Assembly (NCBI GenBank): GCA_963847615.1
Contig: CAWKAN010000030.1
Coordinates: forward strand, 1 to 64,000
DNA: 64,000 nt
Source: Palsa-883 sp963847615
GTDB lineage: Bacteria > Pseudomonadota > Alphaproteobacteria > Acetobacterales > Acetobacteraceae
Reading direction: 5' to 3'
The notes under the pieces were generated by a model that was not told where the DNA came from, did no database searches, and saw nothing but the letters and a program-made list of their open reading frames with translations. Below are positions 7,567 to 17,002 of the stretch, one piece after another; the stretch's first letter is position 1; each line of letters opens with the position of its first letter. The position numbers were made by a program, and so were the translations under genes.

Positions 7567-8848
7567 AAGTCGCAGCGCGATGCTGCGGGCATGGGCTTGC
7601 AGCCCTTCGGCCTCGGCCAGGATCACGCCGGCGGGGCCGACCTGCGCCAGCGCGTCGGCGTCGGCCTGCACCCAGGTGGTGCGCTTGAGGAAGTCGAACA
7701 CCGATAGGCCGGAGGCAAAGCGCGCGGTGCGTCCCGTCGGCAGCACGTGGTTGGGTCCCGCCACGTAGTCGCCCACCGCCTCCGGGCAGAACCGGCCGAG
7801 GAACACCGCGCCGGCGTGGCGGACCTGGGCGAACACTGTCTCGGGGTCGGCCAGCATGAGCTGCAGGTGCTCCGGCGCCAGGCGGTTGACCAGCATGGCG
7901 GCCTCGGTCCCAGTCGCGCACCTCGATGATCGCGCCATGGGCGTCCCAGCTTGCGCCGGCGATGGCGGCGCGCGGCAGGCTGGGCAGCTCGGCGATGACG
8001 GCGGCGGCGACCGCAGCGGCGAACGCCGCGTCGTCGGTGATCAGGATCGCCTGCGCCGCCTCGTCGTGCTCGGCCTGGGCCAGCAGGTCGACGGCGATCA
8101 GGCGCGGATCGTTGGCGGCGTCGGCCAGCACGACGACCTCGGACGGGCCGGCGATGCTGTCGATGCCGACATGGCCGAACACCTGGCGCTTGGCCTCGGC
8201 GACATAGGCGTTGCCGGGGCCGACGATGCGATCGACCGGGGCGATGCTGGCGGTACCATAGGCCAGCGCGGCGATCGCCTGGGCGCCGCCGACGCGGTAG
8301 ACCTCGGTCACCCCGGCGCGGCGCGCGGCGGCGAGCACCAGCGGGTTGAGCACGCCGCCGGGCGCCGGGACGCACATGGCGATGCGCGCCACGCCGGCGA
8401 CCCGCGCCGGCATGGCGTTCATCAGCACCGAGGACGGATAGGCCGCCTTGCCGCCCGGCACATACAGGCCGACCGCGTCGAGCGGCGTCCAGCGCATGCC
8501 CAGCGTCAGGCCCGCCGCGTCGGTCAGCCGCAGGTCGGCCGGCAGCTGCGCGCGATGGAATGCCTCGATCCGCGTCGCCGCCAGATCGAGCGCGGCGCGC
8601 TGGTCGGCGGGCACCGCGGCGTCGGCGGCGTCGATCTCGGCGGCGGTGATGCGCAGGGTCGCGGGCGACAGGGTGACCCGGTCGAACCGCGCGGTGAAGT
8701 CGATCAGCGCGGCGTCACCGCGGGCGCGGACCTCGGCGATGATCGCGGCGACCGGCCGATCGACCTGCTCGACGGTCGCGCGGGCCTGGCTCAGCAGGGC
8801 GTCGAAGGCGGCCGGAAAGCCCACGTCCGTGGTGGCGAGGCGGATCAT
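7555..8848 (-). CDS. hisD: Histidinol dehydrogenase, one frameshift in the sequence as given
   Basis: Together the two frames give about 431 residues, the normal HisD length. The first frame has VGLYVPGGKAAYPSSVLMNA, the NAD site region GPGNAYVAEAKRQVFG, then SIAGPSEVVVLAD and AQAEHDEAAQAILIT. Near 7912 the frame breaks: GAC CGAG should read GACGAG. It continues in another frame as AAMLVNRLAPEHLQLM, DPETVFAQVRHAGAVFLG and GPNHVLPTG to the end. HisD oxidises L-histidinol to L-histidine in two steps using NAD and zinc. The gene is usually single-copy, so one extra base is as likely an assembly error as a real mutation. hisG lies upstream, across a 47-bp inverted repeat. Confidence 0.85.
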
Positions 8849-8864
8849 GCGGCAGGCAGCAATC

Positions 8865-8975
8865 TACTCCCCCTCCCCTTGAGGGAGGGGGTTGGGGGGA
8901 GGGGTGCCAACCCGCAACGCTGGCGGCAGTTGGCACCCCTCCCCCCAACCCCCTCCCTCAAGGGGAGGGGGAGTA
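8865..8975. terminator. Perfect 47-bp inverted repeat between hisG and hisD
   Basis: Arms 8865-8911 and 8929-8975 are exact complements, separated by a 17-base loop. The arms are rich in C and G runs (CCCCCTCCCC, GGGGGTTGGGGGGAGGGG). A very stable hairpin would form between the two his genes; it has no T run, so its role as a terminator is only inferred. It could also be a dispersed palindromic repeat. Confidence 0.6.
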
Positions 8976-9012
8976 TTCATGGCATCCCACCCAAATCCCG
9001 TCCCGTACACCG

Positions 9013-9708
9013 TCAACCCTGCCCCAGCGCGGCGCGGAACCGGGCGATCCAGGCGCCGATCGCCTCGGGCTGCGTCTTCAGCGCGGTGCGATTGACGATC
9101 AGCCGGCTGGTCACCTGGGCGATCACCTCGGTCTCCACCAGCCCGTTGGCCTTCAGGGTGGAGCCGGTCTGCACCAGGTCGACAATCAGCCGCGACAGGC
9201 CGAGGCCCGGCGCCAACTCCATCGCGCCACTCAGGTGCACCACGTCGGCGTGCACGCCGCGGCTCGCGTAGTGGCGGCGGGCGATGTTGGGATACTTGGT
9301 CGCCACCCGCACCCGCGACCAGCGCGTGGGGTCGTCGCTGCCGGCGGTCGCCGCGGGTTCGGCCACCGAGACGCGGCAACGGCCGATGCCGAGATCGAGC
9401 GGCGCGTAGATCTCCGGGTAGTCGAACTCCATCAGCACGTCGGCGCCGCAGATGCCGATCTGGGCGGCGCCGAAGGCGACGAAGGTGGCGACGTCGAACG
9501 GACGGACGCGCACCACGTCGAGCGCCGGATCGTCGGTGGGAAACCGCAGCCGGCGGCTTTCCTCATCGGCATAGTCGGGGGCCGGAACGACCCCGGCACG
9601 GGCCAGCAAGGCGCCGCACTCCGACAGGATGCGGCCCTTGGGGAGCGCCAGGATCAACGGCTTGCCAAGCTCCGGCTCCAAGGCGGCGGCGGTATAGGGC
9701 GCGGTCAT
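9013..9708 (-). CDS. hisG: ATP phosphoribosyltransferase, short (HisZ-dependent) form
   Basis: A protein of 231 residues. PLILALPKGRILSECGALL opens it, followed by RVRPFDVATFVAFGAAQIGI, GADVLMEF, and the PRPP-binding region DLVQTGSTLKANGL. It catalyses the first step of histidine synthesis from ATP and PRPP. The length matches the short HisG form, which lacks the regulatory C-terminal domain and needs HisZ as partner; no hisZ is present in the window. The ATG at 9708 is chosen because the conserved region begins shortly after it. It is followed downstream by hisD. Confidence 0.93.
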   Translation of the reverse strand: MTAPYTAAALEPELGKPLILALPKGRILSECGALLARAGVVPAPDYADEESRRLRFPTDDPALDVVRVRPFDVATFVAFGAAQIGICGADVLMEFDYPEIYAPLDLGIGRCRVSVAEPAATAGSDDPTRWSRVRVATKYPNIARRHYASRGVHADVVHLSGAMELAPGLGLSRLIVDLVQTGSTLKANGLVETEVIAQVTSRLIVNRTALKTQPEAIGAWIARFRAALGQG

Positions 9709-9951
9709 GCGCGGCGCCTTACACCAGCCCCGCTTTGACGGGAAGCCTCGGGCGCAGCTCTCCAGGCCAATCGGGTGAACGAGCGGCCTTGGCGGTCGGC
9801 GGTCCGATGCGATACGGTTTGTTTGCGTGTCGGCCTCCTCGCACCACCACGCGCCGCCAGGGAGAGCGTTTCGCTTGGGGCATCGAGCTATCCGGTGGCG
9901 TGGCACTGCAAGGGCACGCCACCTCTGCCATGCCGTCGCGGAAACGGCGCA

Positions 9952-10548
9952 ATGAGCTCGTCGGGCGCGGCCCGGACGGCCGATGTCGGTCTGTTCGGCA
10001 AGCTGCCGGCGCGTGGCGATTTCGTGCAACTCGGGCTGCCCGGCGGTTTCGTCCGCCCCTGGGACGCCTGGCTGCAACGCGTGATGGCGGCCAGCCAGGA
10101 GCGGATGGGCGAGGTCTGGCTTCCGGCGTTTCTCGAATCACCGGTCTGGCGCTTCGCGCTGCCGTGCGGGATGTGCGGCGCGGGCGCGGTCCTCGGCCTG
10201 CTCATGCCGAGCGTCGATCGGGTGGGGCGGTATTTCCCGCTGACCCTGGCCGCGGTGTTTCCGCCCGGCGCGGGGCTGCCCGCGCCCGCCATTGCCGAGC
10301 CCTGGCTGGCGGCCTGCGAGGACGTGGGGCGCGCCGCGCTGGAGGAAGCCGTGGCGCCCGACCAAGTGGCGCGGCGCCTGCCGCGGCTCGATGCCGGCGA
10401 CAGCGGCGAGACGCCGGAGCCGGGCGAATGGTGGACCGATGGCGGGCCGCGCGTGGCGCCGATGCGTCTGGCGCTGGCGGCGCTGCCCGACGCGGACCGG
10501 TTCGCCATAATGCTGGGTGCGGATGCGCCGGCGCGGGAGGAGGCATGA
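9952..10548 (+). CDS. tagF: Type VI secretion accessory protein TagF
   Basis: A protein of 198 residues with the TagF (DUF2094) start VGLFGKLPARGDFVQLGLP, then FVRPWDAWLQRVM and MPSVDRVGRYFPLTLAA. In Pseudomonas TagF is a post-translational repressor of the apparatus acting with the kinase-phosphatase switch; that role is carried over by homology. The ATG at 9952 is the first methionine before the domain. Its stop overlaps the start of the phosphatase gene (ATGA), and both precede the structural tss genes on the same strand. Confidence 0.88.
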   Translation: MSSSGAARTADVGLFGKLPARGDFVQLGLPGGFVRPWDAWLQRVMAASQERMGEVWLPAFLESPVWRFALPCGMCGAGAVLGLLMPSVDRVGRYFPLTLAAVFPPGAGLPAPAIAEPWLAACEDVGRAALEEAVAPDQVARRLPRLDAGDSGETPEPGEWWTDGGPRVAPMRLALAALPDADRFAIMLGADAPAREEA

Positions 10549-11285
10549 GCGTGGTGCTGCAGTCATGGGCCGCCAGCGACACGGGACCGACCCGTTCGCA
10601 CAACGAGGATGCCTTCCTTGACCGCCCCGACCTTGGTTTGTGGGCGGTGGCCGACGGCGCCGGCGGGCATGACGCCGGCGAGGTTGCCTCCGCCATGATC
10701 GCCGAGGCGCTGGGCGCGATCCCGCCCGGGCTTGGCGCGGCCGACGCGCTGACCGAGATCCGCAACCGCATCGAGGCGGTGCACGCGGCGCTGCTGGCGG
10801 AGGCGGCGTCGCGCGGGCCCGACGTCATCATCGCCTCCACCGCGGTGATCCTGTGCATGCGCGGCAGCCATTTTGCCTGCCTGTGGGCCGGCGATTCGCG
10901 CGCCTACCTGCTGAGTGGCGGGACGTTGTCGCAGATCACCCACGATCACAGCCTGGTGCAGGAGTTGGTGGACGCCGGCCAGATCGCGCCGGAAGCGGCA
11001 GAGAGCCACCCGCATGCCAACATTGTCACCCGCGCGGTCGGCGCCGGCGAGCCGGATAGCTTCATGCTCGACAAGGTGACCGATCAGCTCCGCCCGGGCG
11101 AACGGATCCTGCTGTGCAGCGACGGGCTGACGAAATGCGTGCCAGAGGCGGTGATCGCCGCCGTGCTTGCCGAGGACGGCGAGGATCCCGCTCGGCGCCT
11201 GATCGCGACGGCCGTGGCAAGGCGCACCAACGACAATGTCACCGCCGTGGTGATCGAGGCGCGCGAGGCCGAGGGGCCCGGCTGA
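10545..11285 (+). CDS. PP2C-type serine/threonine phosphatase of the T6SS (PppA-like)
   Basis: A protein of 246 residues with the PP2C metal sites: RSHNEDAFL near residue 18, VADGAGGHDAGEVAS near residue 34, LWAGDSRAYLL, LLCSDGLTKCV and NDNVTAVVI near the end. In T6SS clusters such phosphatases remove the phosphate placed on Fha by the kinase PpkA and switch secretion off. Neither kinase nor Fha gene is in this window. Coupled to tagF by an ATGA overlap. Confidence 0.88.
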   Translation: MSVVLQSWAASDTGPTRSHNEDAFLDRPDLGLWAVADGAGGHDAGEVASAMIAEALGAIPPGLGAADALTEIRNRIEAVHAALLAEAASRGPDVIIASTAVILCMRGSHFACLWAGDSRAYLLSGGTLSQITHDHSLVQELVDAGQIAPEAAESHPHANIVTRAVGAGEPDSFMLDKVTDQLRPGERILLCSDGLTKCVPEAVIAAVLAEDGEDPARRLIATAVARRTNDNVTAVVIEAREAEGPG

Positions 11286-11454
11286 CCAGCCAGAGGGTGC
11301 CAACCGCTTGGAGGGATGCCGCTTTCCTCGGTTCGGTCGGCCGGTGTCGCGGGCGGGGCGGCCGCGCAGGTGTGGCGCAGCCGCGCGTTGAACGGCGATA
11401 CATGACCGACGGTTCGACACCGGCTGATCGGTCGGTCATCGGGACGCGGGTATC

Positions 11455-11506
11455 ATACCAGCGGCCCAAGGTCTTGACCCATCGGCTGGTGCTGGGCCGC
11501 TGGCAT
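11455..11506. repeat. ATACCAG-family hairpin, diverged
   Basis: Starts ATACCAGCGGCCCAAGG and ends GGGCCGCTGGCAT, an imperfect inverted repeat of about 52 bp. The middle contains TTGACCCATCGG, also found inside the larger 170-bp elements. Confidence 0.55.
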
Positions 11507-11563
11507 GAGTTTTGGTTTGGCGCGCGGCCGCCCCACCAACTCCCCCGGGCAACCCCGCGCGCG

Positions 11564-11614
11564 ATACCAGCGGCCCGAAATGGTGGAAGAGTTGTCACTT
11601 TGGGCCGCTGGTAT
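11564..11614. repeat. ATACCAG-family hairpin, 51 bp
   Basis: Starts ATACCAGCGGCCCGAAATG and ends TTTGGGCCGCTGGTAT. The stem is about 17 bp. It has the same length as the hairpin at 30758-30808. Confidence 0.7.
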
Positions 11615-11794
11615 CAGAGCGGGAAGATAGCCGGCGATTATCGTCCTGGACTTTTGCCGGAGGCTGCGCGAGCATTGCCCCTGGGATCGCGGATTGGCGG
11701 TGCAGCAAAAGTCGTGCGCGCGTGAAGCCAAGCGGGGCGAGGGAGGCTTTGGTGCAGGACCGGGCGACGCGGCGCTCTGTGGGATGGGCATGAT

Positions 11795-12862
11795 ATGCCG
11801 CCGCTAGACGCGGGGACGCTGCTCGAGGCGGTGTCCGAAGACTCGCCGGGCGGCCCGAATCTCGAATTCGACGCCGACTTCGGCGCGCTTGAGCGCGTCG
11901 CGCAAGGCAAGTCGGAACAGCAGTACGGCGACACCATCATCCCGGCGGAAGAGCCCGATTGGAAAGAGGTCGAGCGGCAGGCCGCCGCGCTGCTGGAGCG
12001 GACCCGCGATCTGCGGGTGCTGACCCATCTGGCGGTCGCGCGCCTGCATCTTACCGGCCTGCCGGCCTTCGCCGAGGTTGTGTCGATGACGCGGCAGTTG
12101 CTGGAAGCGCGATGGGACGAGATTCACCCACAGCTTGATCCCGAAGAGGACAACGATCCGACGTTGCGTGCCAATGCGTTGCTGGGGCTGGCCCATCCCG
12201 GGTTGGTGCTCAGGCATCTCCGCAACCTCCCCCTCGCCGGCTCGCCGCGGCTCGGCCAGTATTCCTGGCGCGACGTCGGGATCGCGACCGGCGCGATCGA
12301 GAGCGACGCGGAGGACAAGCCGAGCGAGTTGGTCATCCGCTCGGCGTTCCAGGCCAGCGACCCGGCGCGGGTCGATGCCTTGCGCAGCGCGGCGGCCGCG
12401 GCTGCGGCCGACACCGCCGCGATCCCCGCGGTGTTCGATGCGCGGGCCGGCCTCGCCACCGGCCCGGACTTCGATGAATTGGTCAAGCTGCTGAAGGATA
12501 TCGGGCGCACGATCGAGCGCTACGCCGTGATGGCGGCGCCCGCAGAGGAGGCGGCAGAGGCGGAGGCCTCGACGGCGGATACCGCCGGGGCGGACCAGGG
12601 CGGCGGGGCGCCGGTGGCGCGGCGCGCGGCGGGTGGCGTGAACATCTCCAGCCTGACCGAGGTCACCACGCGGGCCGATGCGTTGCACCTGCTTGAACTG
12701 GTCAGTCGGTATTACCAGCGTTACGAGCCCGCCAGCCCGGTGTCGCTGTTGATCGCGCGCGCTTCCGGGCTTGCCGAGAAGAATTTCCTTGACATCGTGC
12801 GCGAGCTGGCCCCCGACGGGCTGGCGCAGGTGCAAAACGTGGTCGGCGTCCGTGATGCATGA
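11795..12862 (+). CDS. tssA: Type VI secretion protein TssA
   Basis: A protein of 355 residues. The N-terminal ImpA domain is clear: PDWKEVERQAAALLERTRDL near residue 50, then LTHLAVARLHLTGLPAF and ARWDEIHPQLDPEEDNDP. The C-terminal part RADALHLLELVSRYYQRYEP followed by PVSLLIARA is also typical. TssA primes and caps sheath assembly at the baseplate. The linker at residues 245-290 is alanine-rich. It precedes tssB by about 100 bases that contain a small hairpin. Confidence 0.92.
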   Translation: MPPLDAGTLLEAVSEDSPGGPNLEFDADFGALERVAQGKSEQQYGDTIIPAEEPDWKEVERQAAALLERTRDLRVLTHLAVARLHLTGLPAFAEVVSMTRQLLEARWDEIHPQLDPEEDNDPTLRANALLGLAHPGLVLRHLRNLPLAGSPRLGQYSWRDVGIATGAIESDAEDKPSELVIRSAFQASDPARVDALRSAAAAAAADTAAIPAVFDARAGLATGPDFDELVKLLKDIGRTIERYAVMAAPAEEAAEAEASTADTAGADQGGGAPVARRAAGGVNISSLTEVTTRADALHLLELVSRYYQRYEPASPVSLLIARASGLAEKNFLDIVRELAPDGLAQVQNVVGVRDA

Positions 12863-12901
12863 GCGAACGCCGATCGGCCGGAGCAAGAACAACCACCGTC
12901 G

Positions 12902-12922
12902 CACCTCCACCGGCCGGAGGTG
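12902..12922. other. Small hairpin between tssA and tssB
   Basis: CACCTCC and GGAGGTG pair around ACCGGCC. There is no T run; it might affect mRNA processing or translation of tssB. Weak evidence. Confidence 0.3.
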
Positions 12923-12964
12923 TGGGATACACACCGTTAAACCCAGCATTCAGCGAGGCAAACC

Positions 12965-13486
12965 GTGGCCAAAGCGAGCAGTCAGAAGTTCATAGCCCGC
13001 AACCGGGCGCCGCGCGTGCAGATCGAGTACGACGTGGAAACCTACGGATCGGAGAAGAAGGTGCAGTTGCCCTTCGTGGTCGGCGTGATGGCCGACCTTT
13101 CCGGCAAGCCGGCCGAGCCGCTGGCAGCGGTGGCCGATCGGAAATTCCTCGAGATCGACGTCGACAACTTCGACGACCGCATGAAGGCGATGAAGCCGCG
13201 GGTCGCCTTCATGGTCCCGAATACGTTGACCGGCGAGGGCAACGTGGCCGTGGACATCACCTTCGAGAGCATGGACGATTTTTCGCCCGCGGCCGTGGCA
13301 CGCAAGGTTGACGCGCTGAACAAGCTGCTCGAAGCCCGCACGCAGCTCTCGAACCTGCTGACCTACATGGACGGCAAGAGCGGCGCCGAGGACCTGATTT
13401 CCAAGGTGCTGAACGATCCCGCCCTGCTGCAGACACTCGCCGCCGCGCCAAACCCGGCTGCCGCGGCCAATAGCGGAGAGGAATAA
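12965..13486 (+). CDS. tssB: T6SS contractile sheath small subunit TssB (VipA)
   Basis: A protein of 173 residues. Family features are NRAPRVQIEYDVETYGSEKK near residue 12, LPFVVGVMADLSGKP, KFLEIDVDNFDDRMKAMKPR and DITFESMDDFSPAAVARKV. TssB and TssC assemble into the contractile sheath around the Hcp tube. The start is GTG at 12965, with GCGAGG about 8 bases upstream as ribosome-binding site; no ATG fits. It ends three bases before tssC. Confidence 0.95.
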   Translation: MAKASSQKFIARNRAPRVQIEYDVETYGSEKKVQLPFVVGVMADLSGKPAEPLAAVADRKFLEIDVDNFDDRMKAMKPRVAFMVPNTLTGEGNVAVDITFESMDDFSPAAVARKVDALNKLLEARTQLSNLLTYMDGKSGAEDLISKVLNDPALLQTLAAAPNPAAAANSGEE

Positions 13487-13489
13487 GCC

Positions 13490-14977
13490 ATGTCGGGGAC
13501 AGAAGTTGGCGCGGCCGCTCCGGCCGCCGGCGTGATGACGCAGGAGAAGAGCGAGTTCGCCTCCCTGCTGACCCGTGAGTTCAAACCAAAGACCGACCAC
13601 GCACGCGCCGCGGTCGAAGCCGCGGTGCAGACCCTGGCACAGCAGGCGCTGTCCAACACGCAGCTGATCTCCGGCGACTCGCTGCGCAGCATCGAGGCGA
13701 TCATCGCCGCGATCGATGCCAAGCTGACCGAGCAGATCAACGTGATCATGCACACCGAGGAATACCAGGCACTGGAATCCGCGTGGCGCGGGCTGCACCA
13801 TCTCGTCAACAACACCGAAACCGACGAGCAGTTGAAGATTCGCGTGCTCAACATCTCGAAGAAGGATGTCGGGCGGACGTTGAAGAAATTCCGCGGCACG
13901 GCGTGGGACCAGAGCCCGATTTTCAAGAAGCTGTACGAGGAAGAGTATGGCCAGTTCGGTGGCGCGCCGTACGGGGTGTTGATCGGCGACTACTATTTCG
14001 ACCACAGCCCGCAGGACGTTCAGTTGCTGGGCGACATGGCGCAGGTCGCCGCCGCGGCGCACGCGCCGTTCATCGCCTCGACCGCGCCGGGCGTGCTGCA
14101 GATGGAGAGCTGGAGCGAGCTGGCCAATCCGCGCGACCTGACGAAGATCTTCCAGACGCCGGAATACGCCGCCTGGCAGTCGCTGCGTGAGAGCGAGGAT
14201 TCCCGCTACCTCGGGCTGTGCATGCCGCGCTTCCTGGCCCGCCTGCCGTATGGCGAGAAGACCGAGCCGGTCGAAGAATTCCACTTCGAGGAAGACACCG
14301 AGGGCGCAGACAGCAGCAAGTTCTGCTGGGCCAACGCGGCCTATGCGATGGCCACCAACATCACCCGCGCGTTCAAGCTGTATGGCTGGACCAGCCGCAT
14401 CCGCGGCATCGAGAGCGGCGGCGCGGTCGAGGGCCTGCCGGCCTTCACCTTCCCGACCGACGACGGCGGCGTGGCGATGAAGTGCCCGACCGAGATCGCG
14501 ATCAGCGACCGGCGCGAGGCCGAACTGGCGAAGAACGGCTTCATGCCGCTGATCCACAAGAAGAACTCGGACTTCGCCGCCTTCATCGGCGCGCAGTCGC
14601 TGCAGAAGCCGCAGGAATACGACGATCCGGCGGCGACCGCGAACGCCAACCTGTCGGCGCGGCTACCATACCTGTTCGCGAGCTGCCGCTTCGCGCACTA
14701 CCTGAAGTGCATGGTGCGCGACAAGATCGGCAGCACCATGAGCAAGGCGCAGCTCGAAGGCTGGCTGCAATCGTGGCTCAACCGCTACGTCGATGGCTCG
14801 CCCACCTCCTCGTCGGAAGACTGGAAGGCAACCCATCCCTTGGCCGAAGGCCTCGTGCAGGTCGAGGAGAACGAGGAAAATCCCGGCTACTACAGCGCCA
14901 AGTTCTTCCTCAAGCCGCACTACCAGCTCGAAGGCCTGACCGTTTCGCTCCGCCTCGTCTCGCGGATGCCGAAATAG
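13490..14977 (+). CDS. tssC: T6SS contractile sheath large subunit TssC (VipB)
   Basis: A protein of 495 residues, the usual length. Typical stretches are INVIMHTEEYQALESAWRGL, LIGDYYFDHSPQDVQLLGD, FCWANAAYAMATNITRAF and, near the end, NPGYYSAKFFLKPHYQLEGL. It forms the outer layers of the sheath and carries the region recognised by ClpV through TssB. It follows tssB at three bases, in the standard order. Confidence 0.96.
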   Translation: MSGTEVGAAAPAAGVMTQEKSEFASLLTREFKPKTDHARAAVEAAVQTLAQQALSNTQLISGDSLRSIEAIIAAIDAKLTEQINVIMHTEEYQALESAWRGLHHLVNNTETDEQLKIRVLNISKKDVGRTLKKFRGTAWDQSPIFKKLYEEEYGQFGGAPYGVLIGDYYFDHSPQDVQLLGDMAQVAAAAHAPFIASTAPGVLQMESWSELANPRDLTKIFQTPEYAAWQSLRESEDSRYLGLCMPRFLARLPYGEKTEPVEEFHFEEDTEGADSSKFCWANAAYAMATNITRAFKLYGWTSRIRGIESGGAVEGLPAFTFPTDDGGVAMKCPTEIAISDRREAELAKNGFMPLIHKKNSDFAAFIGAQSLQKPQEYDDPAATANANLSARLPYLFASCRFAHYLKCMVRDKIGSTMSKAQLEGWLQSWLNRYVDGSPTSSSEDWKATHPLAEGLVQVEENEENPGYYSAKFFLKPHYQLEGLTVSLRLVSRMPK

Positions 14978-15042
14978 CCCCGCACCAACGCGAGGGCGAT
15001 CGGTGGCCCATCACCACCACCTAGCAGGAAAGGACCCACACT

Positions 15043-15666
15043 ATGGCTGTTGATGCATACGTCGTTTTCGTCCCCTACAATGGCACCGCACCGGACTCCG
15101 AATCTCAGGCCGACTGGGGCAACAACAGCGCCGACATTCTCGGAAGTGCCATCTACCCGACGTACAAGCCCGCCACGGTTTCGGGCGGCAAGTTGACCTA
15201 CGGACACATCTTCGAGATCGAGGACTACAGCTTCGACATCGAGCAGACGCTGAACATCGGCAGCCAGGCCGGCGGTGCCGGCGCCGGCAAGGTCACGTTC
15301 AACCCGTTCTCGATCACGCGGAAGATCGACGCAGCCTCGCCGGCGCTGTTCGACATGGCCTGCTCGGGAACCGCCTTCAAGACCGTCATGCTCGCGCTGC
15401 GCAAGAGCGTGGGCGCCGGCGCGACCGGTGCGACGGCCATGACCTCCGGCTTCGTCTTCCTGCGCTTCGACTTCAAGCTGGTGGCGGCCAAGACGATCTC
15501 CTGGAGCCACGATGAGGAGTCGCCGAAGGAGACGCTCACGTTCGAATACGGCGGGCTGCAGATCCACTACTGCGCGCAAAATCCCGACGGCTCGCTCATG
15601 GCGGAGAAAATCGGTGGCTGGAACCGCGTGAAGAACATCCAGGACCATCTCGCGACGCCGATCTGA
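15043..15666 (+). CDS. hcp: T6SS inner-tube protein Hcp (TssD)
   Basis: A protein of 207 residues, slightly longer than the common 160-170. It begins AVDAYVVFVPYNGTAPDSES. The core has FEIEDYSFDIEQTLNIGSQ, VTFNPFSITRKIDAASPALF and LTFEYGGLQIHY, matching the Hcp beta-barrel. Hcp hexamers stack into the tube that is fired out of the cell and can carry effectors in their lumen. A strong ribosome-binding site (AGGAAAGGA) lies about 7 bases before the ATG, which fits the high expression of Hcp. The gap of 65 bases before it may hold a processing site. Confidence 0.95.
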   Translation: MAVDAYVVFVPYNGTAPDSESQADWGNNSADILGSAIYPTYKPATVSGGKLTYGHIFEIEDYSFDIEQTLNIGSQAGGAGAGKVTFNPFSITRKIDAASPALFDMACSGTAFKTVMLALRKSVGAGATGATAMTSGFVFLRFDFKLVAAKTISWSHDEESPKETLTFEYGGLQIHYCAQNPDGSLMAEKIGGWNRVKNIQDHLATPI

Positions 15667-15685
15667 TGCGGGCGAATAGCGACAC

Positions 15686-16489
15686 ATGAACGCGCGCGAG
15701 TTGTTGCGGACGGGCGACGTTCGCGCCGCGCTGGAACAACTGAAGCAGGAGGTGCGCAAGGCGCCACGCGACGTGGCCTTGCGCACCTTCCTGTTTCAGA
15801 TGTTCTGCGTGTTCGGCGACTGGGAGCGCGCGGTCACCCAGCTTACCGCGGCGGCGGAACTCGACCCGCTCGCGTTGCCGATGGCGCAAGCCTATCGCGC
15901 CGCGATCCGCTGCGAGTTGCTGCGCGGCCGGGTGTTCGCCGGTGCCCGCACGCCGACCATCTTCGCCGATCCGGAACCGTGGATGTCGCTGCTGGTCGAA
16001 GCGAACCGCGTGCTCGCCGCCGGCAAGCCGGCCGAGGCCGCCCGCTTGCGCGACGACGCCTTCGAGCAGGCGCCTTCGGTCGGCGGCAGCATCGACGGCC
16101 AGGCGTTCGCGTGGATCGCCGACGCCGATCCGCGGCTGGGGCCGATGCTGGAAGCCGTCGTCGATGGCAAATACTACTGGGTGCCGTTCCATCGCCTGCG
16201 CACGCTCGATATCGAGCCGCCGGCAGATCTGCGGGACCAGGTCTGGATGCCGGCGCATTTCGTCTGGACCAACGGCGGGGAGTTGTACGGCTTCGTGCCG
16301 ACGCGCTACCCCGGCTCGGAAAACGCGGCCGATCCCGCGCTGGCCCTGGCCCGGCGCACCGAATGGCGGGAAAACGGCGCGTGGTTCCTCGGCCTCGGCC
16401 AGCGCATGCTGACCACCGACGCCGCGGAGTTCGCCCTGATGGACATAAGGCGGATCACGTTCCACGCCCCGGACGCCGCCACGGGCTGA
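15686..16489 (+). CDS. tagJ: T6SS accessory protein TagJ (ImpE family)
   Basis: A protein of 267 residues. Residues 1-60 have the TPR-like opening ARELLRTGDVRAALEQLKQE and LRTFLFQMFCVFGDWERA. The C-terminal half has YYWVPFHRLRTLDIEPPADL, LRDQVWMPAHFVW and RRTEW, all typical of ImpE/TagJ. In Pseudomonas TagJ binds the sheath protein TssB and helps ClpV. It is 19 bases after hcp and 3 bases before tssE. Confidence 0.88.
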   Translation: MNARELLRTGDVRAALEQLKQEVRKAPRDVALRTFLFQMFCVFGDWERAVTQLTAAAELDPLALPMAQAYRAAIRCELLRGRVFAGARTPTIFADPEPWMSLLVEANRVLAAGKPAEAARLRDDAFEQAPSVGGSIDGQAFAWIADADPRLGPMLEAVVDGKYYWVPFHRLRTLDIEPPADLRDQVWMPAHFVWTNGGELYGFVPTRYPGSENAADPALALARRTEWRENGAWFLGLGQRMLTTDAAEFALMDIRRITFHAPDAATG

Positions 16490-16492
16490 GCC

Positions 16493-17002
16493 ATGAGCGA
16501 ACTCGTCAGCCGGGAACGACTGCAGCCGTCGTTGCTCGATCGGCTGACCGACGACGCGCCGGAGCACAAGCGCGAGTTGCTCGACCAGCAGACGCTCAGC
16601 ATGCAGCAGCTTCGCCGTGCCGTGCTGCGCGATCTCGCCTGGCTGCTGAACACCACCAACCTGGCGGCCACCGAGGAGCTGGACGGCGCATCGCTGGCGA
16701 TGAAGTTGACCATCAATTTCGGTATCCCGAGCTTCGCCGGCCTGGTCACCTCGGGCCGCCGGCTCGGCAGCCTGGAGGCCGGAATCGCCGAGGCGATCCG
16801 TGCCTTCGAGCCGCGCATCCGACCCGACTCGCTGAAGGTGCGCCTGCGCCCGCCGCAGGACGACCAGCCCTCCGCGGCGATCACCTTCGAGATCCAGGGC
16901 GAGCTGTGGGCGCAGCCGGTGCCGCAGCAACTGTTTCTCGAAACGATGATCGAACTTGAGACCCGGATGGCGGTGGTGACCGACGCCAGGACGCGCGGCT
17001 GA
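16493..17002 (+). CDS. tssE: T6SS baseplate protein TssE (gp25-like)
   Basis: A protein of 169 residues with the gp25-like domain: LDQQTLSMQQLRRAVLRDLA near residue 24, then NTTNLAATEEL, FGIPSFAGL, and EAIRAFEPRIRPDSLKVRL near residues 99-117. It belongs to the baseplate wedge and starts sheath polymerisation. The TGA stop overlaps the tssF start (TGATG), so the two are coupled. Confidence 0.93.
   Translation: MSELVSRERLQPSLLDRLTDDAPEHKRELLDQQTLSMQQLRRAVLRDLAWLLNTTNLAATEELDGASLAMKLTINFGIPSFAGLVTSGRRLGSLEAGIAEAIRAFEPRIRPDSLKVRLRPPQDDQPSAAITFEIQGELWAQPVPQQLFLETMIELETRMAVVTDARTRG

Larger units (their letters stand above)
11286..11794. other. Spacer in the T6SS cluster holding ATACCAG-family hairpins
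   Basis: No gene is supported. It contains two hairpins at 11455-11506 and 11564-11614 and the likely leader of tssA. Its presence divides the cluster into a regulatory pair (tagF, phosphatase) and the structural genes. Confidence 0.5.
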
